A stretch of DNA of 64,000 nucleotides from Zingiber officinale (GCF_018446385.1 NC_055996.1:15983317-16047316), one strand, 5' to 3'; positions 19,990-33,190 are shown, numbered from the stretch's first letter. Translations and numbers: made by a program. Notes: a model not told the origin generated them from the sequence alone.

Positions 19990-21257
19990 AAATCAGGGAA
20001 GGCGTCCGCCGGGATGCTATTCAAAATCTTCTAACGGCGTATAAGTTTCCTTGAGATGTCTGTCATCTGGTAGCCGCCCTCTCTCAGCTACTTTTTCGCC
20101 CCTCTTGCTCCTTAGTCGAATATTTTGATAATTTGATCATCGAGTATTTGATTTAAGTCCTTGAAGTGCAAATACTCCACTCGGAATGTCTCCAACCGAC
20201 TAGACTCCCCTGCCTTGTAACTTGCTAACTTGACTTGTGAGGCCTCCAGTTTGACTTTTAGGGCATCCAACCGGCATCCTTGGAGTCAATTATTTGTTGT
20301 TTCTCTTCAAGTTGAAGTTCCTTAACAATCTATTCGGTCGCTCGGCTAGCCAACTCTGAGACAAGTGTCGTTTCTACTTCTTCAAACTTCTTGGCGAGGG
20401 ATCGAGCTTCCTTATTCTTTAGATCGAGATCTTCTATAGCTCTGTCCTTCCGAGTATTCTCGGAATAGAGGCGGGCATCAAAAGTGTTCAGTTGTTTCTT
20501 GAGCCTCTCAATCTTGATGGCCTGATCATGGCCCTTATCCTTCTCTGTTGTAAGAGCTCACTCAGCTCTTAATAGTTGCTCCAACTGGCTCTCTAGATCG
20601 CCTTTCAGTTGAGCAATTTCAGCTTGCAGTCGATTGGCTGGATCTCAAGAAGTTCTTGCTCCTTCGGCCGAGTCCTTCAAAGTTTTGTTTTCATGACTTA
20701 GCTTCTCCATTCTTTGGCACATCGCTAAGCCATTCACCTAGAACTAGAGGAATGAAGGGAAAACAAATGAATACATATAAGGGCGAAAAACATTTACCAC
20801 AGTGACATCTTGGGAAAATCGATCAGCCAGGTCCTCAAGGGTGTTTGTTTTTGTACGCACTCAGAGTGTATCCAGGTTTACTCCAATGGGCCATGTATTC
20901 TTATCAGGTGTTTGGGCTCAAGCGACTCTGAAGGCTAGTGGAAAGCTACTCTTGTGAATGTAGTTTAAGTGTTCTTGAAAATTTATTATGCTTAATCTGT
21001 TCGTTCAGTCCCAGAGCGTCAGATTTTATCTTCGACTTGGATTTGGAAACAAAAGTTATTTTGGAATGAGGTTGCGATAGTTCAGTCAGAGGGGGTAGCA
21101 AAATGAAATTAGTGCAGTGGGGATCACCCCAACCGATAGCTCGGAGAGTGAGGGTGTCCGCTCGAATGATGTAGGAGTGGTCTGATCGGCTCCAATTGTA
21201 ATATACTGAATAAACACACACATATAGAATAATTAAAATGATTAAAAAATGGAACAA
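19990..21257 (-). pseudogene. Coiled-coil part of a gypsy-type transposase-like gene
   Basis: Minus-strand translation of about 20,290-20,720 gives a long heptad-like helix, with segments such as EKDKGHDQAIKIERLKKQL and ARLYSENTRKDRAIEDLDLK, interrupted by three stops. A possible intron lies near 20,740-20,810. The open stretch 20946-21257 precedes it on the minus strand. Proteins called 'putative gypsy-type transposase' in plants end in such coiled coils, and a matching N-terminus is found at 37029-37277 in the same orientation. Function is not established. Confidence 0.45.
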
Positions 21258-22352
21258 TTAAATTGATGTAGAAAAAAAATAAATTTGTATCGGTAAGAAT
21301 TAAGAGGGAAATATGTTTATATGAAATAATAATAAATCTATAAATAACACATAAATGGGTATAACCACATTAAACTTAAATTTTTTTCTTAAATTTATTT
21401 AGATTTTTCTGGATTTATTTATTGAAATTAAGAATAATTCATAGGGATTATTCGATTAGGATGGACAGGATCTATTAGATTTATTTATTTAGAGAGTTGA
21501 TTAATTAAAAGAAATGGATAGTTTCTTTTATTTGCCCTAGCTTCGTTTCGTCGCAACAGACCCCGTCATCTCACGATTTTCACCTGACACCGTGCCATCT
21601 TCGCCCGACGACGCAGACACCCCGCGCCGCCCTTTGAGTCGTGTCCGTCTGAGTAGTGGGCTAGGGTTGGGAGGGGTTACCAGTGATTGGGATGCTGCCG
21701 GCATCGCGTCATCTTCCACTCAGTGTTCTCGCCCGACGTCGCCACGCCGCCTTGCTACCCTGTCGCCCTCTGCCATCCTAGGAGAGGGGCTGCGGTCGGT
21801 CACTGTGGCTGTCGTCGGAAAACAAGGACACCGCTGAACAACAGTTACTGCTATTGCGCGCGCCGTCGCCACCGCCAATTGTCTACACCCTTGACACTGT
21901 TGCTCCACACGCAGATTGTCGTGACCCACCGCTGGAGCAGTGAACTGCCACCGGAGAAGAAGTCGTAGGTAATGAGGTTTATACCTAAGTTCACTCATTC
22001 AATTTAGTTGATCAAATCCTATTAGCAATCAGGGTTAATCTCACTATAGGAATTGAAATTTGCTTGTTGATTTGGGATGTGAATAACTGTCTGCTTCTTC
22101 TGTTCACAGTGAGGTTAATGAGCTATGCTTTCATTCAATAAGTTCTCACCTGCTAACCGTAGGGATAAGGGTTGAACCTTGTTACTAATTGGTGTGATTA
22201 GCTAAAAAGCATGCGACTTAATTAAGTATACGATGGTTAGATTTATAGTATAATAAATGGGTTGATAGATTAATGAAACCATGGATCTAATAACTTATCG
22301 CATGCTTATCCTAATCGGTTACTGGTTTTCTATTTATTTTAGTATTCAGTTT
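21258..22352. other. Possible left part of a gypsy LTR; GC-rich island
   Basis: No convincing gene. A/T-rich sequence surrounds a GC-rich island (about 21,540-21,965) with overlapping short open frames on both strands that look random. The region ends at the D insertion point (AGTTT). Text on the other side of D (34790-36169) continues it and ends in 'ggggtgtgaca', so the two parts may be one interrupted LTR. Confidence 0.35.
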
Positions 22353-23681
22353 TGTTGAATCGATCGCACGTGAGAGGGGGGGGAGGTGAATCACGTGATT
22401 TTCAAAAACTCATTTTGTTGATTTTAAAATCACAAGTATGTGCAGCGAAAAGTACGTATGAAATCAAAATTAAAAAGACACGAGAAAGACACAAGCGGTT
22501 TACTTGGTTCGGAGCCTTCGGCGACTCCTACTTCAAGACCCAAGTCCCGTGGAGCTATCGATAGATAATTCACTAAAGGCCTCTTCCGATACCTCTGAAA
22601 GAGGAAATCAAGCACAAAGAAAGTTCAAACAAGTACAACACACTGCACTTGTCCTTTTGCAGTAATCAAGTACACAAATGAAATGTTACCGACACTTTTA
22701 GAAATAGAAGTAGGAGTACTCGTGTGTCGGTGTCGGTCTATCGACCGTGATCGAAAGTTCTCAGAGTAGTTTTTGGGTGCAGTAGAGTCATAACAGAAGT
22801 CTGGGGCAATCAGAAGCTCAAAAGGATGCGTGGTAGCGCGTATGTCAGTGTTGTTCCAATGCCTTCTCGAGACAGCCTTAAAAGGCATGGAACGCCTTCC
22901 ATAGCCATGGAAGGCGCCTCCAATGAGGCAAATTCGATCCCGAATAGTCCGGCACTTATCCACAACTTCAGCCAAAATTTATTTTGCGGAAGGCATCTTC
23001 CATAGCCATAGAAGGTACCTTCTATAAACAGTACTAAGGCACTTTCACTGCTTGAGAGTGCCTTTGGTATTGTTCATCCGAAAGTAATTTTTCTTCTTTT
23101 GTCCTGTAAAACAACATTAGTCCTAATAACCTATAAAACAAGTATTAGAACAAATAGTAATTAATAATAATAAAGGATAGTAATTAGTCTCTGTCCTCTC
23201 AAGACCAGGAACTAGTCAAGGTCTCAGCTTACGGATCCCAAATGGACCTAAACTGGATCGACATCTACTATCTCTTCAATCAGGAGCGTCCTCACTTGGT
23301 CACTCTCCTCCAGTGACTTACCTTAACTTACTAATTTGTCAGACATCCGGTCAGTCCGTCGACCTGTTTGGACTTCATGCCAGCTATTCGATCGACCCGT
23401 TGAACTCGCTGAACTTCTTTCTAGATATCCAGTCAGCCCATCGACCTATCTGGACTTCGTATCAGCTATCCGATTGATACGTCGGCCTAGTTAAATTTCT
23501 TGCCAGATATCCGATCAACCCGTCGACCTATCTGGACTTCGTACAGCTATCCGGTCGGCACATTGACCTAGCTGGATTTCCTACACACTTAATCAAGTGG
23601 TTAGATCACAACAAAATCAACTTAACTTACTTATCATTCATTAAAACCTGAGTTAGACCGTTAGTGCAAACCGCACCAATA
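22353..23681 (-). repeat. Element D 3' LTR
   Basis: Minus strand; the start is mutated to TATTGGTGCGG at 23681, the end is ...GATTCAACA at 22353. It contains the large-hairpin array (23340-23580), a block of ggaaggcgcc/ggcgccttcc type (about 22860-23060) and the nested stem-loop near 22500-22550. Confidence 0.8.
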
Positions 23682-24940
23682 ATCTCTCCCTTTTTGATGT
23701 AATGACAAATTGGGTTAAGTTAGGAAAAATAGACAAATATGATTATGATTTCGTTGTTAAGTTGTTTGCTAACTGAATCCCTAAGTTGTTTGCTAATTTA
23801 ATCCCTAACCCTCCCCTTTTGTCATTCATCAAACACATTAATAGACAACTAAACAAAAAAATGTGCTAAGTAAAAAACATGATAAGTTCCAGGATTACTT
23901 GGGGGAGTTAAAAAAAACTTTTATAACCATAACAACTTTTTAAAGTGTTTTCAAAAAGTATTGGTCAACATATCGTAGAATCCTTTCAAAATAATTTTGA
24001 AAACTATTATCTTTCCAAACTGCTTTAGAAAAAAATTTAAGCATAGAAATGATTTTTAAGAAGCTTTGAAAATAATTTACAAGACATCTTTCAAAGCAGG
24101 TTTCAAAGATTGAAATGAGTTTCAAATTGATTTTTTTAAAGAAGTTGCTGTAGAGCTTTTCAAAAACATTTTAAAAAAAAATGGTTTAAAGTAGTTTATA
24201 AAAATTGAAACAGTTTTTAAAATAATTTTTCAAAATATGTGATTTGATCAGAATTTTTCAAACATGTGATAAACGTTTTCAAAAGTGGAATTTTGAAAGG
24301 TATAAGGAATGTTTCAAAATTTATCGAATTTTAAGACAATTTTTAGAGATATTAATCCTCCTCCTGAACCTGATATTATTTCAAAATAATCTAATCAACT
24401 ATAAATTATACTTAACTGTCTAACCGTTAGTTACTAACTAACTATTAGAAGATAATAGTGTTTATTTGGTTAGTCAGGTTAAGTCCTTTATCTAGTTAGT
24501 ATTTGACTAAACTAGATTACTCAACCTGATTACTATAAGTTTGGTATTTAACATCTAGACTTATGTTGATGCACTTATGTAAGCATTTTAAGTCCAGGCA
24601 ATTTGTCTATGCATCTCACCCCTTTCTAAGTTTGCCAATACACAAACAAGGTAGCCCTAATATGTTGGTGAGATGCTCAAGTCCTAGATCTATAAGAACA
24701 TGCTTTCTATAGGTATGACCTAGAATAAGGCTAAAATTGATTTTAAAAATTCTAAAATAAGGAAATTTTAAGAAAAATGTAAGAAAAAATTTTATCCTTG
24801 AATTTGCAAATTATTTAAAAATAAAAAAATAATGGTCCAAGTCTATGAAACACACTCCTAATTTAACAAATAGACTGAAAGAGAAAATACTAACTGAAGA
24901 TAGTAAGTCAAACAATATACAATGCATAATAGTATATGTA
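23682..24940 (-). other. Element D 3' non-coding region
   Basis: Non-coding and rich in aaaaattttg-type stretches. It holds the conserved hairpins shared with B and C: GCATCTCACC (24611-24620) with GGTGAGATGC (24667-24676), and a longer one at 24554-24600. The polypurine tract reads aaaaagggagaga on the minus strand at about 23683-23697. Confidence 0.7.
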
Positions 24941-25918
24941 ACATGATCAGGTCTGATCATCATCGGCAGGTGGTGGTGGTAGGGGTCGCTCAGGTGCGCG
25001 CAGAGCTTGAAGAATCTGTTAGGACCCTTGGCGGGCGGTTAGAGGGGGGTGAATAGCCCCTGCACAAAAACAAAACAAAACCTTTCTTGGACAAATAACT
25101 TGTTTAAAATAACACTTGCATATAACTAATAAAGAAAATAAAAGGAAATAGGCACTAAGAATTTACGTGGTTATAACCGGGGAGGTTGTTAATCCAAGGC
25201 AATTAAAGAGCGCACTAAAATTCTCCGGCGAAAAAGCCTCTTACAGCAATGAACGCATAGAATAAGAAAGCTAAATAGAAAAAGTGTACAAGTGTTGTTT
25301 CACTATTTTTCATTGTCTTTAGCTTTTGGGAGCAGGGTTATTTATATAACTCTACTCGGGGTGCCTAGAAGGTTCCAGGCGCCTAGAATGAGATAATATT
25401 TTATCCCCGATGCAATGGTATGTGCCACATCAAATTTGGCTAAATTTTGGGTTCCGGGCGCCCCGGACTGCTCCGGGCTCCTGGAATGGTTCCGGATGCC
25501 CCGAAGGTGAAAGTCAACCTTTTGTTGACATTCTCTTCAGGCCTCTAGCTTCGGCTTCGTTTGTTTTGGTCTGGGTCTTCTGCTCTGTCTTTGCTCGTTT
25601 AGGTGATTTTAGTCATCCAGAATAGGGCTCACCCGAATCCAACTTCCGGCCTTCTCGAGCAAGCTTTCACTCCAACTTCTCATCCCTTGGAAATGTCGTG
25701 CGCCTCCTTCTCGTCTGCCCACATACTCTTCCACAACGCCTCATCCCTCAGACACACTGAGCCCGTCGGCTCTCTCTCGTGTCATCATTCTCGCTAGTTG
25801 CGTCTTTTGCTAGACATTCTGTGCTCATAAGTTCCTGCACACTTAGACACAGGGTTAAACACAATAAGATCTAACTTAACTTGTTTGATCACATCAAAAC
25901 TACCTTGGGGTACCAACA

Positions 25919-26851
25919 ATTTCCCCCTTTTCGATGTGAGCAACCCAAGTTAAGTTAGAGTAAACCAACATAAGGTAAAAGTAATAAATTTTGCAATAAA
26001 GTACAAAAATTAAAAAAAGTTTAAGCTACCTCTCCCTAGACTTAATCTTCCCTTCTCCCCCTTTGATCACATAAAAATGGGGTACCAAAAATCTAAGGGT
26101 AATTTTTTAAAAATAAGAAAGTTTTTAGTTTAAAAAAAACTCTGATTTTCCAATGATTTTGAAAAACTTATCAAGTTTTTGAAAACTTTGAAAAACTTGA
26201 AAATAATGTTGATATCACTTTAAAAAACAAAAATTTGTAACTTAAATAATTTTAGAAATTTTAAGTTTTGCAAAAAAGTTTCTAAGTAAAAAAAATGTTG
26301 AGTAACTATCTAAAGCATTAATTTCAATTAAATGCTTTCAATTAATCAATTGAACATTTTATTTCATTAATTGGCTTCCAGGCTATGGTGAGGCACTAGG
26401 ACTTCTTGGTTATTGGAGCAACAACCACTTTCTAGACAAAATCTCTTATAGAAATTAAACATTTAATCTACTTTCTGAAAGCCTTAAGTCCAATTAAATT
26501 TAATTTAAATAAGATTTTGGAACCCAATATAGGTTCCAGCCTACTAGATTAATTAAGAATTTTTTAGGAACATATTTCTTTGAAATTTTTTTAATTTGCC
26601 CCTTGTGGTAATTTAGGTACCAATTTAGACCATTAAATTTTCTAATACCTTTATTATATGAGCATGAATGATTTTTCAAGTTCTTTATTTCTTTTTACAA
26701 ATTATCATTTTTCAATTTTATTTTATCAAATTCTTCTAATGGACAAGATTTGGCTAGAATTAATTTTAACTCTATTTTTTTTCTAGTTTGTAACATTTCT
26801 TTGATAAATATTTTATAAACTGGAATGACTTATCAGAGGAAGAGATCGTAC
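25919..26851 (-). other. Element E1 non-coding region after gag
   Basis: A/T-rich with no gene. It keeps a block at 26383-26460 (plus-strand tatggtgaggcactagga) that also lies between gag and pol in element C (5770-5830), although E1 has no pol. Confidence 0.6.
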
Positions 26852-27937
26852 CTAACTTACCTTGTCGATCCCGTTATCCATAGCTCCCCTTGAAGTGCTG
26901 TTTTTTTCCAATGTCGCTCCCCCTTCATCGATGCTCTCGATGCTCATTTCGGATGAGCTTGCTTCGTTTTCGTTGTCTTGATGACTTGCCATTAACGCAA
27001 GTCTGACAATAGCTTCAATTTCTGATTCGGACGACGTTCCATCCCACGTCGCCTTTAACGTTTTGTATTTGTTTGATTGGACAGACTTTTTGTTTTTTCC
27101 TTTGTCCTTGATCTTTAACTTAGGGTAGTTATCTTTAATATGTCCTTCTTTGTTGTAGTGGTAGCATCTGATTGTTCTTTTCTTTCTATCCTGCGGATGG
27201 TTAGTTTTTCTAGATTTAAATAATTTTTTAAATTTTCTTACCATCTTTATCATTTCGTCATCATTAAGAGAGGATTCTGAATCTTGTTCGTCCATCTTTG
27301 CCTTAAAGGCAATGTTGTGTTTCGGCTCCTTTGAATCTGCACATCTCATTTCATGGACTTCAAATGTTGAAAACATTTCTTCTAAGGTGACAGATTCCAA
27401 ATCTTTAGATATATAGTAAGCATCTACTAATGATGCCCACTCTATAGTTCTAGGAAATGCATTAAGTGCGTACCTTAATAAATCTCGGTTGCTTACCTTT
27501 TCTCTAAGATTCGTGAGTCCGGTGATTAGTTCCTTCATTCTCGAGTGAAGATATGTAACAGTTTCTTCTGCTTCCAATTTTATGTTACTCAGTTGGTTCC
27601 TTAACAGATCCTGTCTCGCGAGCTTGGCTTTAGACGTTCCTTCGTGTAGCTCAAGGAACTTCTTCCAAAGCTCCTTTGCTGAGTTGTAGGCACCGATCTG
27701 GTTGACTTATTGTGGCAGTAGGACGCTCAACAGATAGAACTATGTTTTGTTATTTGCCATGAAGTCAGCCTGCTCTTTCTTCGTCCACTGGTATTCTTCC
27801 TTACTTTCGGGTGCTACAAAACCGAACTTCATTATTAAAAGCAATTCAAAATCAGTTTTAAAAAAAACCTCCATTCGCTTTTTCCAGCTCGCGAACTCCC
27901 AATCGAACTTTGGTGGATAGATGCTTGGTCCGGTCAT
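26852..27937 (-). pseudogene. Element E1 gag
   Basis: N-terminal part 27937-27740 (MTGPSIYPPKFDWEFASWKK, then TDFELLLIMKFGFVAP) ends at a stop. The main part 27577-26852 has the gag core (RYALNAFPRTIEWASLVDAY), a knuckle reading CYHYNKEGHIKDNYP and the TWDGTSS acidic segment. Two of the three knuckle cysteines are tyrosines, a change expected from G-to-A transitions at methylated sites. The frame is broken between 27577 and 27740. Confidence 0.85.
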
Positions 27938-30131
27938 CTCGTATGCTTCGTTTGGTGGTTAGTCCTCCTGAAGCATCCTGCCTCTGATACCACTTGTTAG
28001 GACCCTTGGCGGTCGGCTGAGGGGGTGAATAACCCTGCATAAAAATAAAACAAAACTTTTCTCGGACAAATAACTTGATTAAAATAACACTTGCATATAA
28101 CTAATAAAGAAACTAAAAGGAAAGAGGAACCAAGAATTTACTTGGTTACAACCGAGGAGGTTGTTAATCCAAGGCAGTGAAAGAGCGCACTAAAAATCTC
28201 CTCTGGGCGGAGAAGCCTCTTACAGCAATGAACTCACGAATTAGAAAGCTAAACAGAAAAAGCGTACAAGTGTTGTTTCACTATTTTTCATTATCTTTAG
28301 CTTCTGAAAGTAGGGTTGTTTATATAGCCTTACTTGGGGTGCCTGGAAGAGTTCCAGACGCTTGGAATGTGATAATATTTTATACTCGACGCAGCAGTAC
28401 ATATCACGTCGAATTTGGCTAAGTTTTGGATTCTAGGCGCTCGGAATGGTTCCGGGTGCCCCAGACTGCTCCGTGAGCCCCGAATGGTTCCGGGTGCCCC
28501 GAAGGTGAAAGTCAACCTTTTGTTGACTTTCTCTCCAGGCCTCCAGCTTCGGCTCCACTTTCTTCGGTCTGGGTCTTCCGCTCTGGGTCTACTCGTTTGG
28601 GTGATTTTGGCCATTATGAATAGGGCTTACCTGAACCCAACTTCCGGCCTTCTCGGCTTCCGCTTTGGCTTCTTGTCCCTCAGAAACGTCGCGCGCCTCA
28701 TTCTTGTCCGCCTGCGTACTCTTCCGTAACACCTCGTCCCTCAGACGCACCGAGCCCGTCAGCTCTCTCCCGTGTCGTCCTTCTCGTTAGCTGCATCTTT
28801 TGCTCAACATCCTGTGCTCCTAAGTTCCTGCACATTTAGACACAGGGTTAAACATAATATGACCTAACTTAATTTGTTTGATCACATCAAAACTATCTTG
28901 GGGTACCAACAGAATCTTCTCAAATCTGGTGGTCATGTCATCTTAGAGAAAAGTAAATATTGTGGTAATCTCCCCCTGGAGTGTGCTAAATCCATCAGAG
29001 ACTAACTGCCGAAGTTGTACGGAGGACTCAAGTCGAGCGAATCGATCCTCGATGGATAGAGAAGTCGAGGGCTGGGTCGATGTCAAGGGCTGGGTTGAAG
29101 TCGGAGGATGTCCAAATAACTCCTCAGTCGTAAACTCTGCTCCTCGGCTAAAAAAATAGGTGGAAAATCATCCTTGGCCTCGACTGGTATGTTGGCTACA
29201 ACCCACCTCTCTAGGCTAGAATCCCCTGAGCAGTGATGTCTATATGCACTAGAGCTAGCTGACGCTGACCAAACTCATCATATGCACTAAGGGAACTAAA
29301 CATACCCTGGGCCATATCTACTCCTATGGTCGAAAATATGTATGTCAAGATGTGACAATAGGGCATATGAACCTGACGTCTAGTGATGAGACTAGATGCA
29401 TGTATGACATTATGAAGTCAATGTCTAGACACTGACAAAGAGCATACAAAAAGAAAGAGTGAGAGGGTCGCATCATCACGAGATATGATCGACAAAATGC
29501 ATATGGTTAGGACTCGATATAGGATATAGTCCTGGACCCTAAGGGAGAGTGACCTAAAGTCAGTCACAGTAGGTAGTCTCTCCTCCCAAAAAAATACATA
29601 TAGATAGTATCTAACGTAATATGAGAGTAGGACTCATCAAATGGCAGATCCCTACCAGGGTAGCACAAAAATGTGCATGCAGATCGCCTAAGTCCTAAAC
29701 TATCATATAATAAGGTGGGAGAAAAGCGAAAACCTTTCCACCAACTCTGGTGGAGTAGGTCAGGTCATCTATCTTTTCTAAGTTGTTATAGAACTGAGCA
29801 CACAAATCGAGATTTATTGCATGACTACAGTAAATTAGTTTATCTAACTGGTAATGCTCAATAATCTGTGTGATAGGGATGCAATATTGAGTAAAAAAGG
29901 TTCTACTTAAGTACCTAGATTTCAGGGCAACATATGTATGCTATAAAAAGGACAACCTAAGTTGCTCAGTAGGGAATCTGGCATTAGTAGATGGAGTATT
30001 GCTAGACCTAGAGGTAACATATTGTCTTTTCCTAATTTTATACAAGCATATAAACATAAATTGACACAGAAAACATATAAGAACTAAGGATTAATAGGAT
30101 AAACTAAGTTGAGGTTATACCTAGGAGGCAT

Positions 30132-32412
30132 TTTGATGTTTTAGGGATGAAAATGTTGAGAAATCGTGGCTGGAAGGTACCTTGTCGTGTTTGAGATCGT
30201 GAACAAAATGCTTTCTGTTCACTGAAAAAACGCTGCTTGAAGGCACCTTCAAGCTTAATGGACGGCACCTTCCATAGGTTATGGGCGTCATCAAATAGCT
30301 GAAGGCGCCTTCCACCACTTAGGCAGGATTTTCCCCGCCCATCCTGAGGGCATCTTCGATGGTGTCGGAGGCGCCTTCAAGAGACACCCTTTTTTTTAGA
30401 TTTTAAATTTTAATTTTAATTTTAACTTTAATTTTAAGTTTAAATTTAATTTTTATTTTTTTTAAGTTTAATTTTAATTTTTAATTTAAGTTTAATTTTT
30501 ATTTTTAAGTTTAGTTTTAATTTTAAATTTTAAGTTTAATTTTAGAATTTTAAGTTTAGTTTTAATTTTAATTTTAAGTTTAATTTTTATTTTAAATTTT
30601 AAGTTAAATTTTAAATTTTAAATTTTAAATTTTAAATTTAAATGTCCTTTAGTCATCTCACCCGATCGACGTTTTCAATCAGGGAATCCTATAACCGTGT
30701 GAGATGAGTTAAGTTTAATTTCAGGGTTTGGTTGAACTTTGTGTTAGATTTATGTTTAGCTTTGGGTTCAATAAACAGATATTTTTTGAATAAACTTCTG
30801 GGTTATAATGAGTCACCTGAACATCATTAGAGTAATCTTGCCTTCGAGGTTTTCTAAATAGTCCTATTCACTAAACTTAGTACAAAATCTTGGTCTAACT
30901 AGTTAAGATCCATAAGGGGTAATTTTAGTTACTTCCACTAAGTCAAATGCACCAGGTTTAAGCTATATCTTTCTAGACATGCATAGACAAAGTTTCCCTA
31001 ATTTACTATCATCCAAAATTTCACTAGTATTTGTTAGAACCCCAAGGTTGTTTTGATGTGATCAACCAAGTTAGGTTAGGTCCTGTGGTGTTTTAACTTT
31101 GTGTCTAAGTGTGCAGGAGCTTAGGAGCACAGGAAGTCGAGCAAAAGATGCAGCTAGCGGGAAGGATGGTACGGGAGAGAGCCGACAGGCTCGGTGCGTC
31201 CGAGGGATGAGGTACTGCGGAAGAGTATGCTGGCGGACGAGAAGGAAGCGCGCGACATTTCCGAGGGACGAGAAGCCGAAGCGGAAGGTTGCTCGAGAAG
31301 GCCGAAATTGGATTCGGGTGAGCCTTATTTCGGTTGGCCGAAATCACCCAAGCGAGCGGAGCTGGAGCGGAAGAGCCGAACCGAGGCGAGCAGCACCGGA
31401 GCAGAGGCCCGGACCGGAAAAAGTCAACCATGTTGACTTTAGTGGTTCAGGCGCCCAGAGCGATTTCGGGCGCACGAAACCTGACTTTGACCAGATCATG
31501 ATTTGACCGTGATCCGTTGCGAAGGGAATAAAATTTTATCCCCTTCCAAGCGCTTGGAACCCTCTAGGCGCCCCGACCAGGGCTATAAACACATCCTTGG
31601 TGCAGAAGCTTTTCAATCAACAAGCAATTAGCATTACAACACTTGTGCACTCTTATTTTAGTTTAAGCTTCTCATTTCTGTACTTTCACAAAAGGCTTCT
31701 TCGCCTGAAGGAGATACTTAGTGTGATCCCTTTCTTGGATTAACAACCTCCTCGATTGTAACCAAGTCAAATCCGTGAGCCTCGTCTTTCTAGTTTCTTT
31801 CTTTATTTATTTTACGCAAGTATTCTTTTAAAAAGTCCGAGAAGGGTATTTTTGGTTTTTTTATTGTGCAGGGCTATTCAATCCCCCTTCTAGTCGGTCA
31901 CCAACGGTCTCAACAGTATCGTTGGTAAAGTTAAATTTTTTGTCCCTATTTAGACTAGCCCTAATTACCCATCTGGGTAAGTTGTTGATTTTTGAGGTGC
32001 CAACTAGTTTGGAGCCTCCCCGTGAATTGTTGAATATTTCTTTTATTAGATTTATTTAAGTTTTAAGTATTGAGTTAAGTGTAGATTTTATGTATTTTAA
32101 TTTATGTTTCTGATTTAATTTTGGTTTGTTATTATATTTGTTGATTAATTTCATAATCAAGATATACTTGATTATATCTTAGTTTTTTTATTTAAATTTG
32201 GTTTAGACTTGTAATTCAAATATAGATTTAATGATCCGGTGAGATTATTAACTATTTTTTCTAGTTTATAAATTTTATTTTTCAAAAGATTATTTTATTT
32301 TTCTAATTTTCTAAAGCTTAAAGGTAAATTTTTAAACTTTGAAGGATTATTAAATGATTTTGAATTAGCTTGGTTAGTTAAATTAATTGATTTGTTTGAG
32401 TGAGCATGCATA
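30132..32412 (-). other. Element D region between gag and ORF2
   Basis: Next to ORF2 is a palindromic block (about 30235-30385, caccttcc / gaaggcgccttcc units) of the same type as D's own LTR block. It is followed by an A/T-rich array (30395-30645, ttttaagtttaa-type units) and a hairpin CATCTCAC (30654-30661)/GTGAGATG (30699-30706). The solo LTR at 31032-31915 lies further along. No pol motifs were found in it. Confidence 0.65.
31032..31915 (+). mobile_element. Solo LTR, family E
   Basis: It is one complete LTR (TGTTAGAACC...GTCTCAACA) with no internal region. Flanks GTATT (31027-31031) and GTATC (31916-31920) fit a target duplication with one change. It has a TATA box (TATAAACAC, about 31585) and the nested stem-loop (CTTGG 31734-31738, CCAAG 31762-31766). 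Solo LTRs arise by recombination between the two LTRs of an element. Confidence 0.85.
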
Positions 32413-33190
32413 CTAACATGTGTAGAAAAAAAAAAGATTTTCATATATTGCAAACTTACTAACCTTTGCTCCCCCTTGATCCTTAGATCTTTTTTCTAAG
32501 CGTTGAGATTTATAATGACCAATCTTTTTGCACCTGAAACATTGGATAAGCTCCTTCCCTTTCTGAACTTTTAGTGTCGACTTCTCCTTTACCTTTGGTT
32601 GTGTGATTCGAGTCTTATAGGTGGGACACTTATTTTTGTAATGCCCTCTTTCACTGCATTTGAAACATATTATGTGATATTTGAATTTTAACTTTACAAT
32701 TTTACCTTTAGAATCCTCGTTAGGATTCTCATCCTTGTCCACCGTCGTCTCAAATTTGAACTCTGATGTTTTTTCTAATTCTGATTCGGATCCTTCTACA
32801 TCCTCTTTTGCTATTAATGTAATAAAGCTGGTTTGGTCTTATTTTGAGGATGACTCTGGGATTCGGACTCAGATATGAGTTCTAGTTTGATTTGATCCTC
32901 TATCTCCATCGGATCCTCGTGAAGCTTGGTCAGTCGAGTCCAGAACTCATAGGCATCTCGATGTTCTCTAATTCTGCATGTGATTTCATTAGGTAGCAAT
33001 CTTATAATTGAATTTATTACCTTTTTGTTGGCTTCTATGTTTTGTTTTGATCTTCTCAGTGTCATGCCACCATCGAAGTCGTTCATAAGGATGAAAATTT
33101 CCATCTGCATCCTCTACAGATTGAATTCATGTCTCTTGTACATCTCATATGGAGGTGGTTTTTAACGTTTCGTCCTTCACCTTGAGCCAT
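32413..33190 (-). pseudogene. Element D gag with two zinc knuckles
   Basis: The N-terminal part (about 33190-32814) reads PPPYEMYKRHEFNL, then the gag core with RLLPNEITCRIREHRDAYEF. The second part (32742-32413) has knuckles CFKCSERGHYKNKCP (intact) and CFRCKKIGHYKSQ with the last cysteine lost. The two-knuckle layout is that of element A rather than B or C. The frame is broken between the two parts. Confidence 0.8.

Larger units (their letters stand above)
25017..28911 (-). mobile_element. Element E1: compact gag-only LTR element
   Basis: LTRs of 902 bp (25017-25918) and 917 bp (27995-28911) on the minus strand enclose 2.1 kb. The exact duplication GAATC lies at 25012-25016 and 28912-28916. 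The primer site (TGGTATCAGAGG, minus) is at 27981-27992 and the polypurine tract beside 25919. Only gag is present, so it is another non-autonomous element. It sits in the ORF2 tail of element D. Confidence 0.93.
24947..30131 (-). pseudogene. Element D ORF2 (spliced; interrupted by E1)
   Basis: It begins ATGCCTCCTAG at 30131-30121. A GT-AG intron (30120-30032, 89 nt) follows, and exon 2 continues to give MPPRKRQYVTSRSSNTPS and then ARFPTEQLRL. This is directly homologous to element B ORF2 (MAPRKKRTNTGAGPSNAS, RFPTDELRI), with the intron at the same codon and phase. Further on, text near 29,530-29,650 matches B's TLDTIYSYFFGG and VQDYALYRV in broken frames. E1 is inserted near the C-terminus (GAATC duplication), after which a proline-rich tail runs to a stop at about 24947. 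Stops and frameshifts make it a pseudogene. Confidence 0.75.

Noticed and set aside
21537..21998. GC-rich overlapping open frames on both strands
   Set aside because: Short, mutually overlapping, no recognisable motif; likely a GC-rich part of an old repeat.
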